Below the pieces are notes generated by a model, which did not search any database, was not told the DNA's origin, and saw nothing but the letters and a program-made list of their open reading frames with translations. From a bacterium (lineage in GTDB: Bacteria > Desulfobacterota > Binatia > DP-6): a stretch of DNA of 64,000 nucleotides. The stretch spans positions 496,001-560,000 of the forward strand of contig JAHCID010000002.1 of NCBI GenBank assembly GCA_026129405.1, in the 5' to 3' direction. The translations under genes were made by a program, and so were the position numbers. This document shows positions 58,688 through 64,000 of this stretch, piece after piece; within the stretch, counting starts at the first letter, position 1, and each line of letters begins with the position of its first letter.

Positions 58688-60198
58688 GTGAGTACGCCGA
58701 AACGGCCCAGGAAGGCCGCGAGCAGCACCCCGAAAGCACCCCGCGCCAAGGTCCGGAAGACCACCGCCGCCGCCCCGCGGACCCGCCGCAAGAAGGTGGC
58801 CGAGAAGGCCCCCGAGAAGGTCGCCGACCCGCTCGAAGCGCTCGAGACGCTGGTCGCCGCGCCGCTCGCCGCCGAGGCCGAGCCGGTCGTCGAGACGACC
58901 CCGGCCGAGCATCCCCTCGAGACGCCGCTCGATCCCGAGCCCGCCCCCGTCATCGTGACGGTCGTACCGGAGCCCGGCCTCGCGGCGCGCATCCCCGAGC
59001 CCGATGCCCCGCGGCCGCGCCCGGCGCACCGCCGCGGCGTGTTCTTCGACGTCGAGAACACCAGCCGCGCCGCCGACATCTCGCGCGTGCTCGCGCACCT
59101 CGATCTCGACTGGGTCGGCACGAGCACCGAGTTCTTCGCGGTGGGCAACTGGCGCGTGGTCGGCCACGACACCGCCCGCCTGCTCGCGCACAAGGGCGCG
59201 GCGCTGGTCCACAGCGCACCGTCGGTCGGCGTCCGCGACTGGAGCGATCTGCGCATCGCCGTCGCCGCGGGCGTCTGGCTCGCGGGTGCGCGGCCCGGCG
59301 ACGTCATCGAGATCGTCTCCGACGATCAGGCGTTCGACGCCGTGGGCGACGTCGCGGCGAGCCTCGGGGTCACGTTCCGCCGCACCTCGTACCGGGCGCT
59401 CGCGGGCGGGCAGGTCGAGGAGCCGGTGCCGGCGTCGAGCACCGCCGACCGCAGCCGGCGGCGCGGTCGCGGCGGTCGCCGCGGCGGCCGCGGTCGCAGC
59501 GAGCGGCCTGAGCGCGTCACGCCGCGCGAGGAGCCCCGCCACCGCGACGACGCGCGCGCCGCCGCGAGGAGCCGCGGCACCGCGACGACGCCCGCCGCCG
59601 CGAGGAGCCGCGGCACCGCGCCGCGGTCGCGAGCGAGGAGGCCGCGGCGGTGCCGCAGACCGCGCCCCACGACGAGATCGTCGACGTGGTGCGCGATCTC
59701 ATGGTCGGCTCGCCGAGCGGCGTCACGCTCGACGCGCTCGCCAACGAGCTGCGTACGCGCGGCTTCAGCCGGCCGCCGGGATCGCCGCGGCTGATCACGC
59801 GGCTGCGCCGGATCAAGGAGCTCGACGTCACCGCGCGCGGGCTGATCCGCGTGTTCGATCCCGATGCGCCGCCGGCCGCCGAGCCGCGCGGCGCGGCGCG
59901 GTCGCAGACCGCGGTCGTGCCGCTGTCGGACCACCTGCCGCTCGAGGCGCCGGACGAGGACACCTTCGGGTTCCAGGGTCTGGAGCCGGGGGAGGGTGCG
60001 CCGGTCGAGCTCGAAGCCGAGCTGCTCACGCCCGAAACCGGCGACGACGAGGGCGGCGACGACACGGAGCCGTCGGGGGCCGCGGGCGAGGCCGGTGCCG
60101 AAGGCACGGCGCGCCGCCGCCGCCGTCGCGGCGGACGCCGCCGTCGCGGACGTCGCAGCGGCGCGTCGGTCGCGGCTGCCGCGCCCGAAGGGGTCTGA
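58688..60198 (+). CDS. NYN (PIN-like) and LOTUS domain protein, frameshifted as sequenced
   Basis: The N-terminal frame from GTG 58688 gives a Lys/Ala/Pro-rich leader and an NYN/PIN-like domain (RGVFFDVENTSRAAD near residue 116, VRDWSDLRIAVAAGVWLAG, DVIEIVSDDQAFDAVGD near 206), probably an RNase. Within a tandem repeat near 59551-59559 the reading must shift by two bases. Then follow a LOTUS/OST-HTH domain (HDEIVDVVRDLMVGSPSG, LDALANELRTRGFS), an acidic stretch and an Arg-rich tail to 60198, about 500 residues in total. NYN-LOTUS fusions suggest RNA binding and cleavage. The original frame runs on to 59794 as nonsense. Confidence 0.82.
59525..59630 (+). repeat. 36-bp tandem repeat containing the NYN frameshift
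   Basis: Three copies of a unit encoding REEPRHRDDARR-like peptide begin with GAGGAG at 59528, 59566 and 59602. The first interval is 38 bases and the second 36, the extra two being in a CGCGCG run at 59551-59559. Loss of these two bases restores one continuous frame across the gene. Confidence 0.75.
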
Positions 60199-60207
60199 GG
60201 GCCTCGC

Positions 60208-61503
60208 TCAACGCCGCACGTCGATCTCCCCCGTCGCCCGCAGTCCGGCCTCGATGGCGCCGTCGAGGTAGCCGGGATGGTCATGGGCGGTCTCGGTGCC
60301 GGCCCAGTGGATGTGGTCGATGGGCGCGTGCGGGAACGGCAACTCGGCCGGTGAACCCGGTCCGGCCAGTGCCAGGTACCCACCGCCGGCGTTCTCGTCG
60401 AGGTGCCACGACTTCTCGTGCCAGCTCGCGGGCTCGAGGACTTCGCGGCCGACGTGCGGGACGAGGTCGTCGAGGAGCATCGCGCGGCGCTTCGCCGGGT
60501 CGAGATCGTCGAGAAGCCGCGCGGTCGGACCTCCGACGAGGATGACCAGATGGCCCGGCCCGCCGGGTGCACCGCTGTCGAAGACGGCGCGGCCGGGGGC
60601 GTCGAGGACGATGAACTCGCCGCCGCCTCGCTCTCGCCAGAACGGCGCTTCGTACACGGCGATCCCTTTGAAGACCGAGCCCATGTAGGTGGTTTCCTGC
60701 AGGGCTGTGAGCGCCATCGGAAGCGGCGGATCGAACCGGATGCGCCTGGCCAAAGGCGGCGGCACCGTGACGATCACTTTCGACGCGCGCACCTCGCCGT
60801 CCGTCGTCGCGACGGTGACGCCGGCATCGTCCTGCACGATCGCCGTCACGCGACGCCCGGTGCGGATGCGGGGTCCGACTTCGCTGGCCAGGTGATCCGT
60901 GAGGGAGCCGATGCTTTCCTCGACCAGCGTGTCCTGCGCGCCCCCTGCCGTCGACAGCATCGTGCGGAGGCCGCCCTGGCGCCGAATCATGTTGACCATC
61001 GAGTCGACCGTCATCTTGTCGAGATCGGCCGTCCACGACACATCGGCCAGGACGCCGAGGAGCCGGCGCGCCGTGACGCCCGGCACCTTCTTCAGCAACG
61101 ACGCGACGGTGGTGTTCCGCCGTCGCCGCGGAGTCGGGAGCCGAGTGAGAGCCTCGACACCGACGAGCGCGATCACCGCCAGCAGCATGGACGGTGACGC
61201 CAGGGACACGCGGCGCTCGTCGTCGAGCAGGGTGGGGACGCCCTTCGTGTGCATGCGGAACGGCGTCGCGCCGAGCTCGGCGGCGAGCGCGGCGATGCGG
61301 TGGTGGTCGTGCCCGATCCACTGACCGCCCAGGTCGACCCGCGAGCCGAGCGCCGTCGTCGCGCTCATCGCCCGCCCGCCGGTACGGTCCGCAGCTTCCA
61401 GCACGAGAAACGCGACGTCCCGCCGCTGGAGCTCACGTGCCGCGATCAATCCGGAGAGTCCCGCGCCCACGATTGCCACGGTCGTGGCGTCTGGCTCTCG
61501 CAT
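60208..61503 (-). CDS. flavin-containing amine oxidase
   Basis: The 431-residue FAD enzyme has the ADP-binding GAGLSGL motif at residues 13-19, LEAADRTGGRA near 38 (the amine-oxidase GGR motif), LGGQWIG near 60, and a C-terminal FAD-contact region IHWAGTETAHDHPGYLDGAIEAG. Substrate may be a polyamine, aromatic amine or carotenoid-like compound. The ATG at 61503 is supported by GAGGAGAG upstream; an alternative lies seven codons further upstream. It is the last ordinary chromosomal gene before the cassette-like region. Confidence 0.9.
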   Translation of the reverse strand: MREPDATTVAIVGAGLSGLIAARELQRRDVAFLVLEAADRTGGRAMSATTALGSRVDLGGQWIGHDHHRIAALAAELGATPFRMHTKGVPTLLDDERRVSLASPSMLLAVIALVGVEALTRLPTPRRRRNTTVASLLKKVPGVTARRLLGVLADVSWTADLDKMTVDSMVNMIRRQGGLRTMLSTAGGAQDTLVEESIGSLTDHLASEVGPRIRTGRRVTAIVQDDAGVTVATTDGEVRASKVIVTVPPPLARRIRFDPPLPMALTALQETTYMGSVFKGIAVYEAPFWRERGGGEFIVLDAPGRAVFDSGAPGGPGHLVILVGGPTARLLDDLDPAKRRAMLLDDLVPHVGREVLEPASWHEKSWHLDENAGGGYLALAGPGSPAELPFPHAPIDHIHWAGTETAHDHPGYLDGAIEAGLRATGEIDVRR

Positions 61504-61769
61504 CGAAGTCTCTCCTCGTGGCAACGCGGAAGCTCACCCGGCGCGCGGACGGACGAGGTGTAGCCCGCGCAGCTCGGCGATGGCCGTGCTGATCGAGCCC
61601 TCCATGAGCGTCAGCGAGTGGCGATACACGTAGGACCGGACACTCAATACGGATAGCGCGGCCAACCACATGCACTGCACGCAACGACGCACTGCGCCAC
61701 ACTGCGCGACTATGAACACGCGACAGCGTCGTGCGCCTGCCCGCCGGTCGGCTCTCGTCGACTTCAGCC
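61504..61769. other. boundary region, no confident gene
   Basis: Between the amine-oxidase start and the first attC-like site, open frames exist on both strands, but none has a recognisable domain. An ATG sits right at the attC-like end (reading away from it on the minus strand: GTTAGATGG), as often found for the next cassette gene, and its frame runs 112 codons into the amine-oxidase gene as Arg-rich sequence. It may be remnant cassette DNA or just the promoter of the amine oxidase. Confidence 0.35.
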
Positions 61770-61833
61770 ATCTAACGGGCTCGGCGTTCAGCTGCCGGCG
61801 CAGCCGGGCGGCTGCAACGGCGTCTTGTGCACC
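61770..61833 (-). repeat. attC-like site A (after the ParE-like gene)
   Basis: On the minus strand this ends in GTTAGAT, matching the integron end box GTTRRRY, at 61770-61776. It has inverted arms GTTCAGCTGCC and GGCGGCTGCAAC around a GC spacer with one unpaired base, a hallmark of attC. The other end box near 61825 is degenerate. From TAAC at 61773 through 61821 it matches site C in 41 of 49 positions. Confidence 0.6.
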
Positions 61834-62126
61834 TCAGCGACGTCTCCACGCCCGCGGGTCCCTGGCGCAGTGGAAGACGGCACAGACTAGAATCTCGGCC
61901 TCACCGATCTCGTAGAACACGGCATACGGAAAAAACGAGAGAGGAGCGCACGGCGCATATGGTGATCGACGAGCCCATAGGCAGCCGGATGCCGTCTGAT
62001 GGCGACGAAGCGTCGATCGACGGCTCGGAGAAACTCGCGTCCCAGGGTCGAACGCCGGGCAGAGTACCAGGCTCGGGCCTCCGCAAGATCAACCTCTGCC
62101 TCCGGTAGTAGCCACAGCGGTTTCAC
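61834..62126 (-). pseudogene. ParE-type toxin gene, frameshifted at an A/T homopolymer
   Basis: The GTG overlaps the antitoxin stop (GTGA). The first 60 or so codons read as a ParE-type toxin of the RelE/ParE superfamily: VKPLWLLPEAEVDLAEARAW, then LGREFLRAVDRRFVAIRRHP and RRALLSRFF. At the A6 run 61930-61935 (T6 in sense) the frame breaks. In another frame the expected continuation is found (PYAVFYEIGEAEILVCAVFH, then CARDPRAWRRR) to the TGA at 61834. A change of one T more or two fewer restores the toxin. Whether the toxin is really inactive or mis-sequenced cannot be told. Confidence 0.75.
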
Positions 62127-62341
62127 TTCTGCCGTTCGAGCCTCCGGCGCACCTCGCCCCACGGGCGAGCGGCCTGCGGATCTCGCGCATGCGCTCGGCG
62201 GCGCCGTGCCAGCTCCTTACGCTGAGCATCGGTGACAGGAACCACCTCAGGGGTGGACGCGAGACTGTCCCACAGCTCCTCGATCAGGCTGAGACGGGCC
62301 TTGGCACTCAGGGCGAGGGCTTCTCTGCGGACGGCGCTCAT
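62123..62341 (-). CDS. addiction-module antitoxin-like protein
   Basis: The 72-residue protein looks like the short addiction-module component paired with ParE toxins: SAVRREALALSAKARLSLIEELWDSLAS, then EVVPVTDAQRKELARRRRAHA and an Arg-rich tail that would bind and block the toxin. It is coupled by four bases to the toxin gene downstream. It begins just inside the cassette, 50 bases from site B. Confidence 0.8.
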   Translation of the reverse strand: MSAVRREALALSAKARLSLIEELWDSLASTPEVVPVTDAQRKELARRRRAHARDPQAARPWGEVRRRLERQK

Positions 62342-62390
62342 GGCTGTGTTCTCCGCCTGTCGACTTCGGGCAGCAAGCCGGCGTCAGTGT

Positions 62391-62480
62391 GTCTAACGTC
62401 GTGCGGATCAGCCGCGCGCCCGGCGACGCACGCCGGATTTCCCGGGGCTCGAGCGCGCCGGCTGCCTCCGCTTGTTAGCG
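62391..62480 (-). repeat. attC-like site B (after DUF2442 gene)
   Basis: The ends are GTCTAAC at 62391-62397 and GTTAGCG at 62474-62480, 90 bases apart and inverted. Inner arms match imperfectly (TCAGCCGCGCGC and GCGCGCCGGCTG). The DUF2442 stop codon lies inside the site, as is common in cassettes. Confidence 0.55.
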
Positions 62481-62770
62481 CGCTTGCGGCTCGCGAGCCA
62501 CCGTTCGAAAGACCCTTGGCTCTCCGCGGAGGGGCGGCCTGCAAGAACTCCTTCAACACTGATGTCCTCATCAAGGTCGGGCCAGTGGACGCCTTCGCCC
62601 GAACCGATCAGTCTCCAGTGTCGCCGCTCGCGGACCGTTCCGGACACCAGGCGCGGATACCAGGCCAATGGCACGGTCACGGAGCGGCCGTCACTCAGAT
62701 CGATGGCGAGTTCGTCCTCCCCAATTCTGACCGCCACCGCCGACGGCTGCTCAACCCTTGAAGTACTCAT
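62408..62770 (-). CDS. DUF2442 protein
   Basis: The 120-residue protein contains the DUF2442 pattern: VAVRIGEDELAIDLSDGRSV, then PLAWYPRLVSGTVRERRHWRLI, GEGVHWPDLDEDISVEGVLAG. Its partner gene DUF4160 lies immediately upstream with a 20-base overlap; this pair recurs in mobile contexts and is thought of as TA-like, though not proven to be so. The last 20 or so Arg/Lys-rich residues are encoded by the attC-like site and are probably not part of the ancestral protein. Confidence 0.8.
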   Translation of the reverse strand: MSTSRVEQPSAVAVRIGEDELAIDLSDGRSVTVPLAWYPRLVSGTVRERRHWRLIGSGEGVHWPDLDEDISVEGVLAGRPSAESQGSFERWLASRKRANKRRQPARSSPGKSGVRRRARG

Positions 62771-62987
62771 TCCACGCCCTCACAAATCGTTCCTGATGGT
62801 CAGCGACGATGCTCGATACACGGGATAGCTCATGGCGGACCAAGCCGCGACTCGAGTGGAGGCGGACCGGCGCAAGCCAGAACGTGGCGCTCCCGCCGCC
62901 ACCCTCCACATGCACGTGAAGCGGCTCAGCGCGATCGCTCGCGTAGAAGAAGAACCGGTAAGGCCCCACTCGCAGGATCGTCGGCAT
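62751..62987 (-). CDS. DUF4160 protein
   Basis: The 78-residue protein has the DUF4160 core MPTILRVGPYRFFFYASDRAEPLHVHVEGGG, with Arg, Glu and two His in the conserved PxHVHV motif, and a C-terminal IVADHQERFVRAWNEYF helix. It is the upstream partner of the DUF2442 gene. Some authors treat these as a toxin-antitoxin-like pair; its biochemical activity is not established. Confidence 0.85.
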   Translation of the reverse strand: MPTILRVGPYRFFFYASDRAEPLHVHVEGGGGSATFWLAPVRLHSSRGLVRHELSRVSSIVADHQERFVRAWNEYFKG

Positions 62988-63023
62988 CGCTGACAGGCCC
63001 TCTGATCCATTCCGACCTTGGCG

Positions 63024-63084
63024 CGCTAACGACCTGGGCGCTCAGCCGCCGGCGGAGCCGGTCGGCTGCAGCGGCAGGTTAGCC
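63024..63084 (-). repeat. attC-like site C (after the BrnA-like gene)
   Basis: This short (61-base) site has ends CGCTAAC at 63024-63030 and GTTAGCC at 63078-63084. Inside, CAGCCGCC and GGCGG-type arms flank GGCGGAGCCG. The antitoxin stop codon TAA is formed by the end box itself, a classic cassette arrangement. It is the best-preserved member and close in sequence to site A. Confidence 0.6.
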
Positions 63085-63324
63085 AGCCCTCCGACCCGCC
63101 TTCCTACGCGCCGGCATCGCCTTGATTACCGAGCGCAGGAACGAGTTGACTGAATCGGACGAGTTGAACACCGATGTGACGTCGGGCGCGAGCACCACGG
63201 CGACTGCGTTCTTCGGCACCTGCCCTGCGAACCGATTCGCCTTCGCCGTCCGATAGTCGAAGCGATACTCCGGACGCATGTCCGTCGCCGAGGCCACGCT
63301 ACGCTTACGAGGTGCCTTCTTCAT
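63079..63324 (-). CDS. BrnA-like antitoxin
   Basis: The 81-residue protein is basic and has the layout of BrnT partner antitoxins: MKKAPRKRSVASATDM, then a short RPEYRFDYRTAKANRFA and a C-terminal domain (AVVLAPDVTSVFNSSDSVNSFLRSVIKAM) like a ribbon-helix-helix DNA-binding fold. It overlaps the toxin gene by 20 bases. BrnA usually represses its own promoter; here the promoter would lie upstream of the toxin. Confidence 0.75.
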   Translation of the reverse strand: MKKAPRKRSVASATDMRPEYRFDYRTAKANRFAGQVPKNAVAVVLAPDVTSVFNSSDSVNSFLRSVIKAMPARRKAGRRAG

Positions 63325-63589
63325 AGTCCTGCCTTTCCTGTCGCGTCGCCCTGCGCGCGCTGAATATGCGAATGCGGGCGGACCGCTGAACGAAGCAGAT
63401 GACAATCAGCCGGCGGCGAGCATCGTGACCGACTAGTATCTCGCGCGCCTCGCTGCCGGAGTGATCCGGGTCGTCGAAGATGCGGGCCAGAGGGTCTCCG
63501 AATGCGCCAACGGCCTCCTCGAACGAGACGCGATGCTTCTCTCGGTTCCCCGCCGCCTTCTTCGGGTCCCATTCGAAGCTCAAGTCCAT
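63305..63589 (-). CDS. BrnT family toxin
   Basis: The 94-residue protein is a strong BrnT match: MDLSFEWDPKKAAGNREKHR, VSFEEAVGAFGDPLARIFDDPDH, then SEAREILVGHDARRRLIVICFVQR and IRIFSARRATRQERQDYEE. BrnT is a ribonuclease-like toxin of the RelE fold that is neutralised by BrnA. The toxin precedes the antitoxin, the usual order for this family. Confidence 0.9.
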   Translation of the reverse strand: MDLSFEWDPKKAAGNREKHRVSFEEAVGAFGDPLARIFDDPDHSGSEAREILVGHDARRRLIVICFVQRSARIRIFSARRATRQERQDYEEGTS

Positions 63590-63633
63590 CGAGAGCTGCC
63601 ACTTCTAGCATGCGGGAGCGCGATTTGCCGCCT

Positions 63634-63730
63634 GGCTAACAACGACTGGCGCTCGACTAGCCAGCGCCGTCGCCATTGCCGATTCTCTTCTCGAGTTCAC
63701 GAAGCCACACCCGCTCTCGAGATGTTAGAC
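63634..63730 (-). repeat. weak attC-like site D (upstream of BrnT)
   Basis: The ends GGCTAAC at 63634-63640 and GTTAGAC at 63724-63730 are 97 bases apart and oriented like the other sites, but internal arms do not pair well. Its place between the BrnT gene and the next segment fits the cassette model. Confidence rests mainly on the end boxes. Confidence 0.35.
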
Positions 63731-63792
63731 GCTGTGGCGCTTCACGCCCGATCGCGATGAAGACCGAGGCAAGCCCGTCCCACCGTGTGGGC

Positions 63793-63960
63793 TCACCGTA
63801 ACGGCCACGGATGATCTTCGATGGATGCCTCGCCAGGTGCACGCCCCTTCTCACTGCTGCTCTTACGCGCGTTGCACTTGTTACATGCCACGGCGAGATT
63901 CTCCCGTAAGCACCCCCGTCAAGGACCCCAGGCATTGCTGGACTCCATCGGGGTTGGGGG
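63793..63960 (-). pseudogene. HNH endonuclease remnant
   Basis: A minus-strand frame ending at 63793 reads RGCLRENLAVACNKCNARKSS, the second half of an HNH zinc-finger nuclease motif (NLAVACxxCNxxK), followed by EASIEDHPWPLR and a stop. Upstream in the same frame is a TGA at about 63922, and the His-containing first half is not found in any frame with confidence. The gene could be truncated, frameshifted, or start beyond base 64000. It lies in a stretch of lower GC content, as expected for acquired DNA. Confidence 0.5.
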
Positions 63961-64000
63961 CCGCGGGAGAAAGCGCGTGGACGGGACGTCGCCCAGCGAT

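Noticed and set aside
61433-61771. A 112-codon minus-strand frame starting at the attC-like end
   Set aside because: Its second half is the shadow of the amine-oxidase gene, and the first half is Arg/His-rich with no motif; the start next to an attC-like site is noted but not enough.
63657-63935. A 92-codon minus-strand frame at the right end
   Set aside because: It overlaps the HNH-like frame, which has a recognisable motif, and ends inside the weak attC-like site. It has no family resemblance.

Overview
The window is about 64 kb of very GC-rich (roughly 70% or more) bacterial chromosome with tightly packed genes, many GTG starts and frequent 4-base ATGA/GTGA start-stop overlaps. Gene content suggests an aerobic, soil- or sediment-type bacterium outside the well-studied groups. 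It combines a homodimeric pyruvate dehydrogenase complex, paired acyl-CoA dehydrogenases, F420-type enzymes (LLM oxidoreductase, F420:NADP oxidoreductase), an NtrC-type sigma-54 regulator, LigD modules, and secreted proteins with long Thr-rich linkers. That mix resembles deltaproteobacterial or Candidatus Binatota-like genomes; this placement is an inference, and no rRNA or tRNA gene is present to test it.

Layout. 1-3.2 kb: DUF5996 protein (cut by the window edge), a small unknown protein, a TylF-type methyltransferase and an amidohydrolase. 3.6-9.2 kb: pyruvate dehydrogenase operon E1-E2-E3, with E2 frameshifted as sequenced. 9.2-14.1 kb: a SnoaL-like protein and a DNA-repair neighbourhood, namely an inactive-looking PolX/PHP protein coupled to an unknown protein, divergent from separate LigD ligase and LigD polymerase genes. 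14.2-17.2 kb: lipoprotein and an acyl-CoA dehydrogenase pair. 17.4-20.9 kb: histidine kinase and sigma-54 activator with a candidate sigma-54 promoter. 21-24.1 kb: glycosyltransferase, LLM oxidoreductase and F420:NADP oxidoreductase. 24-27.4 kb: two secreted proteins, one a probable metallopeptidase. 27.5-31.5 kb: 7TM histidine kinase, receiver protein and a receiver-cyclase fusion. 31.6-33 kb: a small secreted protein and a decayed membrane-protein gene. 33.2-35 kb: rpoD behind a recognisable promoter. 35-41 kb: alpha/beta hydrolase, DUF2934 protein and a four-gene MacAB-like export operon. 41-50.2 kb: YjfB-like small protein, NUDIX hydrolase, lipase-maturation-factor-like protein with an acyl-CoA dehydrogenase, methyltransferase-desaturase pair, GH92 mannosidase, transglutaminase. 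50.2-56.2 kb: TMTC-like TPR membrane protein, a DGPF-ECF42 sigma-GST operon with an ECF42-type promoter, RNase D. 56.2-61.5 kb: PNPOx-like protein, histidine kinase, NYN-LOTUS protein (frameshifted) and a flavin amine oxidase.

The most unusual region is 61.77-64.0 kb. GC content drops, all genes are small and on the minus strand, and they form toxin-antitoxin or TA-like pairs: ParD/ParE-like, DUF4160/DUF2442 and BrnT/BrnA-like. The pairs are separated by repeats that look like integron attC sites (TAAC...GTTAG ends, inverted-repeat arms, stop codons inside the end box). I read this as the distal end of an integron cassette array or a CALIN whose integrase side would lie beyond base 64000.

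Several genes that look otherwise intact carry single frameshifts at short repeats or homopolymers (aceF, the NYN gene, parE, DUF2934). This suggests either assembly error or local decay. aceF is least likely to be truly broken.
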